Source: Pseudomonas sp. 21
GTDB taxonomy: Bacteria; Pseudomonadota; Gammaproteobacteria; Pseudomonadales; Pseudomonadaceae
Direction: 5' to 3'
Length of the DNA stretch: 36,863 bases
Assembly (NCBI RefSeq): GCF_000955805.1
Contig: NZ_JYOA01000007.1
Location: forward strand, 809,098-845,960
The notes beneath the pieces were generated by a model that was given only the letters and a program-made list of their open reading frames with translations, was not told the DNA's origin and searched no databases. A program made the position numbers and the translations under genes. Below, one piece after another: positions 18,391-26,477 of the stretch (within the stretch, counting starts at the first letter, position 1; each line of letters opens with the position of its first letter).

Positions 18391-19680
18391 ATGGACGTCA
18401 CTACTACCCTGAGTCTGGGCGACCCGCTGGAACCGGCCCGCAAGGCCACCGCCGAGATGCTGCGCACTCGCGACCACAGCTTCTCGCTGCCGCAGCCCTT
18501 CTACAACGACGAGCGCCTGTTCCAGCTGGACATGCAGGAGATCTTCCACAAGGAGTGGCTGATCGCCGGGATGACCTGCGAGATCCCCGCCAAGGGCAAC
18601 TTCCTCACCCTGCAGATCGGCGACAACCCGGTCATTGTCCTGCGTGGCGCCGAGGGCAAGATCCACGCCTTCCACAACGTCTGCCGCCACCGTGGCTCGC
18701 GCCTGTGCGTGAGCGACAAGGGCAAGGTTGCCAAGCTGGTCTGCCCTTATCACCAGTGGACCTACGAGCTGGACGGCCGCCTGCTGTTCGCCGGCACCGA
18801 GATGGGCGCGGACTTCGACATGAAGGACTACAGCCTGAAGCCGGTGAACGTGAAGACCGCCGGCGGCTACATCTTCATCTCGCTGTCGGAGAACCCGCCG
18901 GCCATCGACGACTTCCTGCGTACGCTCGAGCACTACATGGAGCCGTACGACATGGAGAACACCAAGGTGGCGGTGCAGACCACGTTGCGGGAAAAGGCCA
19001 ACTGGAAGCTGGTGCTGGAAAACAACCGCGAGTGCTACCACTGCAACGGCTCGCACCCGGAGCTGCTGAACACCCTGCTGGAGTGGGACGACGTTACCGA
19101 CCCGCGCGCCAGCCAGGCGTTCAAGGACCAGGTCGCGGCCTGCACCACCGCCTGGGATGCCGAGAAGATTCCCTACGCCCACGCCAGCTTCGGCCTGCGC
19201 AACCGCATCGTGCGCATGCCGCTGCTGCAGGGCACCGTATCGATGACCATGGATGGCAAGCAGGGCAGCAAGAAGCTCATGGGCCGCATCCAGAACCCGG
19301 ACCTGGGCTCTATGCGCATCCTGCACCTGCCACATTCGTGGAACCACTGCATGGGCGACCACCTGATCGTCTTCACCGTGTGGCCGATCAGCGCGCAGGA
19401 AACCGTGGTCACCACCAAGTGGCTGGTGCACAAGGATGCGGTGGAAGGCGTCGATTATGACGTCGCCCGCCTGCGTGAAGTGTGGGACGCCACCAACGAC
19501 CAGGACCGCCGCCTGGCCGAAGAGAACCAGCGCGGCATCAACTCCACCGCCTACCAGCCGGGGCCGTACTCCAAGACCTACGAGTTCGGCGTGATCAACT
19601 TCCTCGACTGGTACAGCGAGCGGATGTTGAACAACCTGGGCGAGGAATCCGCCCACGCGCGCCTGGTCGCCGAGAAGTAA
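18391..19680 (+). CDS. gbcA: Glycine betaine monooxygenase, Rieske oxygenase component
   Basis: Terminal oxygenase that removes a methyl group from glycine betaine, giving dimethylglycine and formaldehyde. It has 429 residues. The Rieske [2Fe-2S] motif C-x-H-x17-C-x2-H is exact: Cys98, His100, Cys118, His121 (CRHRGSRLC...CPYHQW). The mononuclear iron site is in the ENNRECYHCNGSHPEL segment: His217 and His222 are ligands, and Glu214 lies in the electron bridge region; a late Asp in NDQDRRLAEENQRG is the probable third ligand. The start ATG has GAGGA at seven bases. It is followed by a hairpin and a probable 28-residue peptide gene. Expression is probably induced by betaine and dimethylglycine through GbdR. 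Confidence 0.97.
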   Translation: MDVTTTLSLGDPLEPARKATAEMLRTRDHSFSLPQPFYNDERLFQLDMQEIFHKEWLIAGMTCEIPAKGNFLTLQIGDNPVIVLRGAEGKIHAFHNVCRHRGSRLCVSDKGKVAKLVCPYHQWTYELDGRLLFAGTEMGADFDMKDYSLKPVNVKTAGGYIFISLSENPPAIDDFLRTLEHYMEPYDMENTKVAVQTTLREKANWKLVLENNRECYHCNGSHPELLNTLLEWDDVTDPRASQAFKDQVAACTTAWDAEKIPYAHASFGLRNRIVRMPLLQGTVSMTMDGKQGSKKLMGRIQNPDLGSMRILHLPHSWNHCMGDHLIVFTVWPISAQETVVTTKWLVHKDAVEGVDYDVARLREVWDATNDQDRRLAEENQRGINSTAYQPGPYSKTYEFGVINFLDWYSERMLNNLGEESAHARLVAEK

Positions 19681-19693
19681 GCCCCCGCCACCC

Positions 19694-19716
19694 AGCGCCC
19701 CCTTTGCGGGGGCGCT
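19694..19716 (+). terminator. Hairpin after gbcA
   Basis: A perfect 9-bp stem, AGCGCCCCC (19694-19702) with GGGGGCGCT (19708-19716), and a 5-base loop. Only a weak T-rich tail (gtcgttg) follows, so it may be a leaky terminator or a 3'-end stabiliser that still lets the downstream small gene be read. Confidence 0.55.
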
Positions 19717-19736
19717 GTCGTTGAAGAGGAATCCAC

Positions 19737-19823
19737 TTGGACGCCATGCTCTTCTACAGCAGCTCCGCCTTCGTCACCGGCCTGGTGGCGTGGAACCTCT
19801 TCGCCTGCTGGCGCAAGCGCTGA
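19737..19823 (+). CDS. Putative 28-residue single-span membrane peptide
   Basis: Starting at TTG 19737 this reads MDAMLFYSSSAFVTG then LVAWNLFACWRKR. AGAGGA (19725-19730) lies six bases upstream of the TTG; an alternative ATG at 19746 is too far from that site. The peptide has one hydrophobic segment (about 5-23) and a positively charged end (WRKR), the usual form of a tiny inner-membrane protein with its C-terminus in the cytoplasm. It begins 56 bases after the gbcA stop on the same strand, beyond the 19694-19716 hairpin. No function can be assigned. Realness rests on the ribosome site, membrane pattern and position. Confidence 0.55.
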   Translation: MDAMLFYSSSAFVTGLVAWNLFACWRKR

Positions 19824-20330
19824 AGGCGCCCGATCGCTGCGCTATTTGTAGGAGCGAGCTTGCTCGCGAACCTCTCACCGCACTCCGTGCCGCCGCCGTA
19901 TCACCCTCTCCCCAGCCCTGGCTGCGCGCCCCGCTCCGAAGGGAGAGGGAGTCGTACGTGCCGGCTGAAGCCGTAGTGTCATCTTGCGCCGAACCGTCTC
20001 CTCTCCCTTCAGGGAGCGGGTTAGGGAGAGGGTTAGGGAGAGGGCGCTCTCAGCTCTCACGCCGCGTCCCGCAACGAAGAGCGTTCGCGAGCAAGAACTG
20101 GGCGTCCCCCTCGCTCCTACAGGGAGTGCGAGCCACTCCATTCGCGCCCTCCAGTTCCCGCATTCCCCTGCACGACGCAAACGCTGTCGCCCATGTCGTG
20201 AGGTTGACGCTTTCGGTATGACCCTGGTCGTTTTCGAACCGGGTCGCCTCCGGGGGCAGGGATATCCTGCCTGCAAAGCGTCGGCACAAGTCCCGCCGCA
20301 CCAGCCTTGCCTGAATAGAGAGACGCCAAG
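19824..20330. repeat. Repeat-packed spacer before the dgc operon
   Basis: 507 bases with no credible gene. It contains a REP left arm (19851-19871), a CTCTCCC repeat (19902-19950), a second CTCTCCC copy with duplicated GGTTAGGGAGA tail (19998-20044), and a variant REP right arm (20083-20122, GGCGTCCCCCTCGCTCC). TGTCGC (20185-20190, within TGTCGCCCATG) and GGTCGC (20242-20247) near the end are candidate regulator half sites like those before gbcA and glyA. The promoter of the dipeptidase-dgc operon must lie in the last 130 bases. Confidence 0.65.
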
Positions 20331-21308
20331 ATGAGCCCAGCCGAACTTCACGCCGACAGCATCGTCATCGATGGCCTGATCATCGCCAAATGGAACCGCG
20401 AGCTGTTCGAAGACATGCGCAAGGGCGGCCTGACCGCCGCGAACTGCACCGTCTCCGTGTGGGAAGGCTTCCAGGCCACGGTGAACAACATCGTCGCCAG
20501 CCAGAAGCTGATCCGCGAGAACGGCGACCTGGTCATCCCGGTGCGCACCACGGCCGACATCCGCCGGGCCAAGGAGCAGGGCAAGACCGGCATCCTCTTC
20601 GGCTTCCAGAACGCCCACGCGTTCGAGGACCAGATCGGCTACGTCGAGGTGTTCAAGCAGCTGGGCGTGGGCATCGTGCAGATGTGCTACAACACCCAGA
20701 ACCTGGTCGGCACCGGCTGCTACGAGCGCGACGGCGGCCTTTCCGGCTTCGGTCGCGAGATCGTCGCGGAGATGAACCGCGTCGGCATCATGTGCGACCT
20801 GTCCCACGTTGGCTCCAAGACCTCCGAGGAAGTCATCCTCGAGTCGAAGAAGCCCGTCACCTATTCCCACTGCCTGCCGTCGGGCCTCAAGGAACATCCG
20901 CGCAACAAGTCCGACGCCGAGCTGAAGTTCATCGCCGACCACGGCGGCTTCGTCGGCGTGACCATGTTCGCGCCCTTCCTCGCCAAGGGCATCGACTCGA
21001 CCATCGACGACTACGCCGAAGCCATCGAGTACGTGATGAACCTCGTCGGCGAGGATGCCATCGGCATCGGCACCGACTTCACCCAGGGCCACGGCCAGGA
21101 CTTCTTCGAGTGGCTGACCCACGACAAGGGTTACGCCCGCCGCCTGACCAACTTCGGCAAGATCGTCAACCCGCTGGGCATCCGCACCGTGGGCGAATTC
21201 CCCAACCTCACCGAGACCCTGCTCAAGCGCGGCATGCCCGAGCGCGTGGTGCGCAAGGTCATGGGCGAGAACTGGGTGCGCGTCCTGAAGGACGTCTGGG
21301 GCGAGTGA
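20331..21308 (+). CDS. Peptidase M19-family (dipeptidase-like) protein of the betaine locus
   Basis: 325 residues with the amidohydrolase fold of renal dipeptidase (M19). Second-metal ligands are kept: His159 (DLSHVG) and His180 (YSHCLP), with HPRN (Arg191) and GIGTDF (Asp250). The first-metal set appears changed: where the family has D-x-H-x-D near residue 14, this protein has DGLII (Leu16, Ile18), and the usual Glu of GxEGGH is Gln93 in GFQNAH. It may therefore bind one metal or act on another substrate. P. aeruginosa has a matching gene (PA5396) at the head of its dgc cluster. The reaction is unknown; a role in processing a methylamine-containing compound is inference. Its ribosome site is weak (AGAGAG). 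Confidence 0.9.
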   Translation: MSPAELHADSIVIDGLIIAKWNRELFEDMRKGGLTAANCTVSVWEGFQATVNNIVASQKLIRENGDLVIPVRTTADIRRAKEQGKTGILFGFQNAHAFEDQIGYVEVFKQLGVGIVQMCYNTQNLVGTGCYERDGGLSGFGREIVAEMNRVGIMCDLSHVGSKTSEEVILESKKPVTYSHCLPSGLKEHPRNKSDAELKFIADHGGFVGVTMFAPFLAKGIDSTIDDYAEAIEYVMNLVGEDAIGIGTDFTQGHGQDFFEWLTHDKGYARRLTNFGKIVNPLGIRTVGEFPNLTETLLKRGMPERVVRKVMGENWVRVLKDVWGE

Positions 21309-21323
21309 TTCAACCTCAACAGC

Positions 21324-21444
21324 GCCCTCTCCCCCAGCCCCTCTCCCGCAAGCGGGAGAGGGGAGCAGAGCCACCGGCATGCACCTGACCCTCCGCATGC
21401 ACGGATAGCTCCCTCTCCCTTCAGGGAAAGGGCTGGGGAGAGGG
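21324..21444. repeat. Paired CTCTCCC palindromic repeats
   Basis: Alpha copy at 21324-21364 (CTCTCCCGCAAGCGGGAGAG core) and beta copy at 21411-21444 (CCCTCTCCCTTCAGGGAAAG core), facing each other with about 46 bases between, in the 170-base gap between the dipeptidase-like and DUF5943 genes. Confidence 0.85.
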
Positions 21445-21478
21445 CAACCGCACACACGAATTCTGGAGTTCCGCACAC

Positions 21479-22009
21479 ATGACCAAACACGCCCCCGAAC
21501 TGCCCATCGAAGTCGACAGCGAAACCGGCGTCTGGACCACTGACGCCCTGCCGATGCTCTACGTGCCGCGGCACTTCTTCGTCAACAACCACATGGGCAT
21601 CGAGGAAGAACTGGGCGCCGAGCGTTATGCCGAGATCCTCTACAAGGCCGGCTACAAGTCCGCCTGGCACTGGTGCGAGAAGGAAGCCGAGTGCCACGGC
21701 CTGGTCGGCGTGGAAGTCTTCGAGCACTACATGAAGCGCCTGTCGCAGCGCGGCTGGGGGTTGTTCCAGATCGAGCAGATCGACCTCGACAAGGGCACCG
21801 CCCAGGTGCGCCTGAAGCACTCGGCCTTCGTCTACGTCTACGGCAAGGTCAACCGCAAGGTCGACTACATGTTCACCGGCTGGTTCGCCGGCGCCATGGA
21901 CCAGATTCTCCAGGCCCGCGGCAGCGACCTCCGCACCGTGGCCGAGCAGGTCTACAGCGGCGCCGAGGAAGGCCACGACGACGGCCTGTTCGTCGTCAAA
22001 CCCCTCTGA
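21479..22009 (+). CDS. DUF5943-type protein of the dgc operon
   Basis: 176-residue soluble protein without signal or membrane segments. It matches in position and general look the uncharacterised PA5397-type protein between the dipeptidase and dgcA in P. aeruginosa. The ARG-free core (LYVPRHFFVNNHMGIEEELG, YKAGYKSAWHWCEKEAECHG, HSAFVYVYGKVNRKVDYMFTGWFAGAM) resembles V4R-like small-molecule-binding domains with a C-terminal glycine-rich alpha/beta ending; that likeness is inference. GGAG precedes the ATG. Its constant linkage with dgcA/dgcB suggests an accessory or substrate-sensing role in dimethylglycine use. Confidence 0.85.
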   Translation: MTKHAPELPIEVDSETGVWTTDALPMLYVPRHFFVNNHMGIEEELGAERYAEILYKAGYKSAWHWCEKEAECHGLVGVEVFEHYMKRLSQRGWGLFQIEQIDLDKGTAQVRLKHSAFVYVYGKVNRKVDYMFTGWFAGAMDQILQARGSDLRTVAEQVYSGAEEGHDDGLFVVKPL

Positions 22010-22020
22010 TCCTCCGCCCC

Positions 22021-22046
22021 GTGTAGGAGCGAGCTTGCTCGCGAAC
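22021..22046. repeat. Single REP arm between DUF5943 gene and dgcA
   Basis: gtgtaggagcgagcttgctc plus cgcgaa, an unpaired left REP arm that still folds as a short hairpin. It lies 57 bases before dgcA. Confidence 0.8.
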
Positions 22047-22103
22047 CAGCAGCCGAAAGGCCGCCAGACAACAAGAAACCTCTGATCCCGTGAGGATGCC
22101 GCA

Positions 22104-24179
22104 ATGGCTTTCGAGGCAATGTTCCAGCCGATCCAGATCGGCAAGCTGACCATCCGCAACCGCGTGCTCTCCACCGCTCACGCCGAGGTGTATGCCACCG
22201 ACGGCGGCATGACCACCGAGCGCTACGTGAAGTACTACGAGGAGAAGGCCAAGGGCGGCATCGGCCTGGCCATCTGCGGCGGTTCCTCCGTGGTCGCCAT
22301 CGACAGCCCGCAGGAGTGGTGGAGCTCGGTGAACCTCTCCACCGACCGCATCATCCCGCACTTCCAGAACCTCGCTGACGCCATGCACAAGCATGGCGCC
22401 AAGATCATGATCCAGATTACCCACATGGGCCGCCGCTCGCGCTGGGACGGCTTCAACTGGCCGACCCTGATGTCGCCCTCGGGCATCCGCGAACCGGTGC
22501 ACCGCGCCACCTGCAAGACCATCGAGGAAGAAGAAATCTGGCGTGTCATTGGCAACTACGCGCAAGCTGCCAGACGCGCAAAAGCGGGCGGCCTGGACGG
22601 CGTCGAGCTGTCCGCCGTGCACCAGCACATGATCGACCAGTTCTGGAGCCCGCGCGTCAACAAGCGTACCGACGAGTGGGGTGGCACCTTCGAGGGCCGC
22701 ATGAAGTTCGGCCTGGAAGTGCTCAAGGCCGTGCGCAAGGAAGTCGGCGACGACTTCTGCGTCGGCATGCGTATCTGCGGTGACGAGTTCCACCCGGACG
22801 GCCTCACCCACGACGACATGAAGCAGATCGCCAAGTACTACAGCGACACCGGCATGATCGACTTCATCGGCGTGGTCGGCTCGGGCTGCGACACCCACAA
22901 CACCCTGGCCAACGTCATCCCGAACATGACCTACCCGCCGGAGCCCTTCCTGCACCTGGCGGCCGGCATCAAGGAAGTGGTCAACGTGCCGGTGCTGCAC
23001 GCGCAGAACATCAAGGACCCGAACCAGGCCACGCGCATCCTCGAAGGCGGCTACGTGGACATGGTCGGCATGACCCGCGCGCACATCGCCGACCCGCACC
23101 TGATCGCCAAGATCAAGATGGGCCAGATCGACCAGATCAAGCAGTGCGTCGGTGCCAACTACTGCATCGACCGCCAGTACCAGGGCCTGGACGTGCTGTG
23201 CATCCAGAACGCCGCCACCTCCCGTGAATACATGGGCGTACCGCACATCATCGAGAAGACCACCGGCGTGAAGCGCAAGGTCGTGGTCGTCGGTGGCGGC
23301 CCGGCCGGCATGGAAGCGGCGCGCGTCGCCGCCGAGCGGGGGCACGACGTCACCCTGTTCGAGAAGAAGGAGCAGCTCGGCGGGCAGATCACCACCGCCT
23401 CGAAAGCCCCGCAGCGCGACCAGATCGCCGGCATCACCCGCTGGTACCAGCTGGAGCTGGCGCGGCTGAACGTCGACCTGCGCCTGGGCACCGGCGCGGA
23501 TGCCGACACCATCCTCGACCTGCGCCCCGACGTGGTGGTGCTGGCCAACGGCGGCCATCCGTTCCTCGAGCAGAACGAACACTGGGGCGCCGCCGACGGG
23601 CTGGTGGTGAGCAGCTGGGACGTACTCGATGGCAAGGTCGCGCCGGGCAAGAACGTGCTGGTCTACGACACCATCTGCGAGTTCAGCGGCATGTCGGTGG
23701 CGGACTTCCTTGCCGACAAGGGTGCCCAGGTCGAGATCGTCACCGACGACATCAAGCCGGGCGTCGCCATCGGCGGCACCACCTTCCCGACCTACTACCG
23801 CAGCATGTACCCCAAGGAAGTGATCATGACCGGCGACCTGATGCTGGAGAAGGTCTACCGCGAGGGCGACAAGCTGGTGGCGGTGCTGGAGAACGAATAC
23901 ACCGGCGCCAAAGAGGAGCGGGTGGTCGACCAGATCGTCGTCGAGAACGGCGTGCGTCCGGACGAAACACTGTACTACGCGCTCAAGCAGGGCTCGCGCA
24001 ACAAGGGCCAGATCGACGTCGAGGCGCTGTTCGCGATCAAGCCGCAGCCGTGTCTCAGTGCTCTTGATGACAACAGCGGGGGCGACGGTTACCTGCTGTT
24101 CCGCATCGGCGACTGCGTGGCCCAGCGCAACACCCATGCGGCGATCTACGACGCGCTGCGCCTGTGCAAGGACTTCTAA
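22104..24179 (+). CDS. dgcA: Dimethylglycine demethylase subunit DgcA
   Basis: Flavoenzyme required for dimethylglycine demethylation to sarcosine. It has 691 residues and trimethylamine dehydrogenase-like architecture: N-terminal TIM barrel of the Old Yellow Enzyme type with FMN (FQPIQIGKLTIRNRVLSTAH; HMGRRSRWDG; DGVELSAVHQHMIDQFWSP), then an iron-sulfur loop, then an FAD/NAD-type domain with VVVVGGGPAGMEAARVAAERG (about 393-413) and VLANGGHP. The iron-sulfur motif reads C348-VG-A351-NY-C354-x11-C366, so the second of the four usual cysteines is alanine; other demethylases of this subgroup, as I recall them, share this. GAGG precedes the ATG. It works with DgcB and the ETF encoded next. Confidence 0.95.
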   Translation: MAFEAMFQPIQIGKLTIRNRVLSTAHAEVYATDGGMTTERYVKYYEEKAKGGIGLAICGGSSVVAIDSPQEWWSSVNLSTDRIIPHFQNLADAMHKHGAKIMIQITHMGRRSRWDGFNWPTLMSPSGIREPVHRATCKTIEEEEIWRVIGNYAQAARRAKAGGLDGVELSAVHQHMIDQFWSPRVNKRTDEWGGTFEGRMKFGLEVLKAVRKEVGDDFCVGMRICGDEFHPDGLTHDDMKQIAKYYSDTGMIDFIGVVGSGCDTHNTLANVIPNMTYPPEPFLHLAAGIKEVVNVPVLHAQNIKDPNQATRILEGGYVDMVGMTRAHIADPHLIAKIKMGQIDQIKQCVGANYCIDRQYQGLDVLCIQNAATSREYMGVPHIIEKTTGVKRKVVVVGGGPAGMEAARVAAERGHDVTLFEKKEQLGGQITTASKAPQRDQIAGITRWYQLELARLNVDLRLGTGADADTILDLRPDVVVLANGGHPFLEQNEHWGAADGLVVSSWDVLDGKVAPGKNVLVYDTICEFSGMSVADFLADKGAQVEIVTDDIKPGVAIGGTTFPTYYRSMYPKEVIMTGDLMLEKVYREGDKLVAVLENEYTGAKEERVVDQIVVENGVRPDETLYYALKQGSRNKGQIDVEALFAIKPQPCLSALDDNSGGDGYLLFRIGDCVAQRNTHAAIYDALRLCKDF

Positions 24180-24213
24180 GACACGCCATGTGATGTCCGG
24201 TAGGCACGGACAA

Positions 24214-24320
24214 CCCCCTCTCCCTTCAGGGAGCGGGTTGGGGAGAGGGTGGTGGGCCAAGTGACCGAGCCGACCGGAAACACCCTCTCCCCCCGCCCTC
24301 TCCCGCAAGCGGGAGAGGGA
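24214..24320. repeat. Paired CTCTCCC palindromic repeats (dgcA-dgcB spacer)
   Basis: Beta copy at 24214-24249 then alpha copy at 24282-24320. The order is reversed relative to the other pairs, so the copies point away from each other. They fill most of the 182-base gap between dgcA and dgcB. Confidence 0.85.
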
Positions 24321-24361
24321 GCTTGTCCAGCGCCCCCTGAGGTCCCGTAGGGAGACCAGAA

Positions 24362-26344
24362 ATGCTCAACATCATCCTCCCCGTCCTGCTCTTCGCCGCC
24401 CTCGGCCTCGCCGTGCTGGGCGCCGTGAAGCGCTTTTCGATGTGGCGCCGTGGCCGGCCCGAGCAGGTCGACTGGATCGGCGGCCTGCTGAAGATGCCGC
24501 GCCGCTACCTGGTGGACCTGCACCACGTGGTCGAGCGCGACAAGTACATGTCGAAGACCCACGTGGCCACTGCCGGCGGCTTCGTCGCCGCCGCACTGCT
24601 GGCCATCCTGGTGCACGGTTTCGGCCTGCACAGCCGCATCCTCGGTTTCGCCCTGCTGGCGGCCACCGCGCTGATGTTCTGCGGTGCGCTGTTCGTCGCC
24701 AAGCGCCGGCTGGACCCGCCGTCGCGCCTGTCGAAAGGCCCGTGGATGCGCCTGCCGAAAAGCCTGCTGATGTTCTCGGCGAGCTTCTTCATCGCCACCT
24801 TGCCGGTGGCCGGCATCCTGCCGGAAGGTTTCGGCGGTTGGTTCCTCGCGGCGATTCTTGCGGTGGGCGTGGCCTGGGGCGTGTCCGAGCTGTTCTTCGG
24901 CATGACCTGGGGCGGGCCGATGAAGCACGCCTTCGCCGGCGCCCTGCACCTGGCGTGGCATCGCCGCGCCGAACGGTTCTCCAGTAAAGATGGGCGCGGC
25001 GGCCGCTCCACCGGCCTGAAGCCGCTGGACCTGGAGGACCCCATGGCGCCGCTGGGCGTCGAGAAACCCACCGATTTTACCTGGAACCAGCTGCTCGGCT
25101 TCGATGCCTGCGTGCAGTGCGGCAAGTGCGAAGCCATGTGCCCGGCCTTCGCCGCCGGCCAGCCGCTGAACCCGAAGAAACTCATCCAGGACATGGTCAT
25201 CGGCCTGGCCGGTGGCAGCGACGCCAACTTCGCCGGCTCCCCCTATCCCGGTAAGCCATTGGGCGAACACAGTGGCGGCCCGCACCAGCCGATCGTCGCG
25301 CTGGACGGCAAGGCGCTGGTGGATGCCGAAACCCTGTGGTCCTGCACCACCTGCCGCGCCTGCGTCGAGGAGTGCCCGATGATGATCGAGCACGTCGACG
25401 CCATCGTCGACATGCGCCGCCACCTCACCCTGGAAAAGGGCGCGACCCCGAACAAGGGCGCCGAGGTGCTGGAAAACCTCATCGCCACCGACAACCCCGG
25501 CGGCTTCGCCCCCGGCGGCCGGTTGAACTGGGCGGCGGACCTGAACTTGCCGCTGCTGGCGGACAAGCAGCAGACCGACGTGCTGTTCTGGGTCGGCGAC
25601 GGCGCCTTCGACATGCGCAACCAGCGCACCCTGCGTGCCTTCGTGAAGATCCTCAAGGCCGCCAATGTCGACTTCGCCGTGCTCGGCCTGGAAGAGCGCG
25701 ACAGCGGCGACGTGGCCCGCCGACTGGGCGACGAAGCCACCTTCCAGACTCTGGCCAAACGCAACATCGCCACCCTGGCCAAGTACCGCTTCAAGCGCAT
25801 CGTCAGCTGTGACCCGCACAGCTTCCACGTGCTGAAGAACGAGTACGGCGCGCTGGGTGGCGACTACCAGGTGCTGCACCACACGACCTTCATCGATGAA
25901 CTGGTGCAGAAGGGCGCGCTGAGCCTCGGCCAGAGCAAGGCCGCCAGCGTGACCTACCACGACCCATGCTACCTCGGCCGCTACAACGGCGAGTACGAAG
26001 CCCCGCGCGCCGTGCTCAAGGCCATCGGCATCGAGGTCAAGGAAATGCAACGCTCCGGCTTCCGTTCGCGCTGCTGCGGCGGTGGCGGCGGCGCGCCGAT
26101 CACCGACATCCCCGGCAAGCAGCGGATTCCCGATATGCGCATGGTCGACATCCAGGAGACCGGTGCGGAAGTAGTGGCCGTGGGCTGCCCGCAATGCACC
26201 GCGATGCTCGAAGGCGTGGTCGCGCCGCGTCCGGAGATCAAGGATATCGCCGAACTGGTCGCCGAGGTCCTCATCGAGGCCACCGAGGTGGCGGCAAAAA
26301 AGCCCTCGCTGGCGCGCCGTGAAGCAGCGGTGGAGGTGCAGTGA
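24362..26344 (+). CDS. dgcB: Dimethylglycine demethylation iron-sulfur membrane protein DgcB
   Basis: 660 residues. Five hydrophobic spans (about 3-22, 72-88, 92-112, 136-152, 158-178) anchor it in the inner membrane. Two [4Fe-4S] motifs follow: CVQCGKCEAMCP (Cys250, 253, 256, 260) and CTTCRACVEECP (Cys328, 331, 334, 338). The C-terminal half has heterodisulfide-reductase-type CCG features: SCDPHSFHVLKNEYG, TYHDPCYLGRYN and the CCGGGGG cluster (Cys571, Cys572), ending with VGCPQC. The layout suggests electrons from dimethylglycine oxidation pass, via ETF, to the membrane quinone pool; that path is inference, although the need for dgcB is established in P. aeruginosa. Its stop lies 133 bases before the ETF alpha gene. 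Confidence 0.95.
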   Translation: MLNIILPVLLFAALGLAVLGAVKRFSMWRRGRPEQVDWIGGLLKMPRRYLVDLHHVVERDKYMSKTHVATAGGFVAAALLAILVHGFGLHSRILGFALLAATALMFCGALFVAKRRLDPPSRLSKGPWMRLPKSLLMFSASFFIATLPVAGILPEGFGGWFLAAILAVGVAWGVSELFFGMTWGGPMKHAFAGALHLAWHRRAERFSSKDGRGGRSTGLKPLDLEDPMAPLGVEKPTDFTWNQLLGFDACVQCGKCEAMCPAFAAGQPLNPKKLIQDMVIGLAGGSDANFAGSPYPGKPLGEHSGGPHQPIVALDGKALVDAETLWSCTTCRACVEECPMMIEHVDAIVDMRRHLTLEKGATPNKGAEVLENLIATDNPGGFAPGGRLNWAADLNLPLLADKQQTDVLFWVGDGAFDMRNQRTLRAFVKILKAANVDFAVLGLEERDSGDVARRLGDEATFQTLAKRNIATLAKYRFKRIVSCDPHSFHVLKNEYGALGGDYQVLHHTTFIDELVQKGALSLGQSKAASVTYHDPCYLGRYNGEYEAPRAVLKAIGIEVKEMQRSGFRSRCCGGGGGAPITDIPGKQRIPDMRMVDIQETGAEVVAVGCPQCTAMLEGVVAPRPEIKDIAELVAEVLIEATEVAAKKPSLARREAAVEVQ

Positions 26345-26358
26345 TGAACAGACCTGAG

Positions 26359-26447
26359 TATGTAGGAGCGAGCTTGCTCGCGAACCGCCCAAACTTCGGT
26401 GCTGACCCGTTCGCGAGCAATAACGAGGGCGTCCCCCTCGCTCCTTC
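26359..26447. repeat. REP pair with variant right arm (dgcB-etfA spacer)
   Basis: Left arm tgtaggagcgagcttgctcg from 26361; the right arm (26409-26447) begins TTCGCGAGCAA but continues TAACGAGGGCGTCCCCCTCG before CTCC. The inserted GGCGTCCCCCT block recurs at 20101-20111 and 29472-29482. Confidence 0.8.
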
Positions 26448-26477
26448 GAAAAGCACTTTCGCGCTGGGGGCCCAGCC

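Noticed and set aside
19824..20330. CRISPR array
   Set aside because: Repeated elements are palindromic, unevenly spaced and differ in family; there are no regular spacers and no cas genes.
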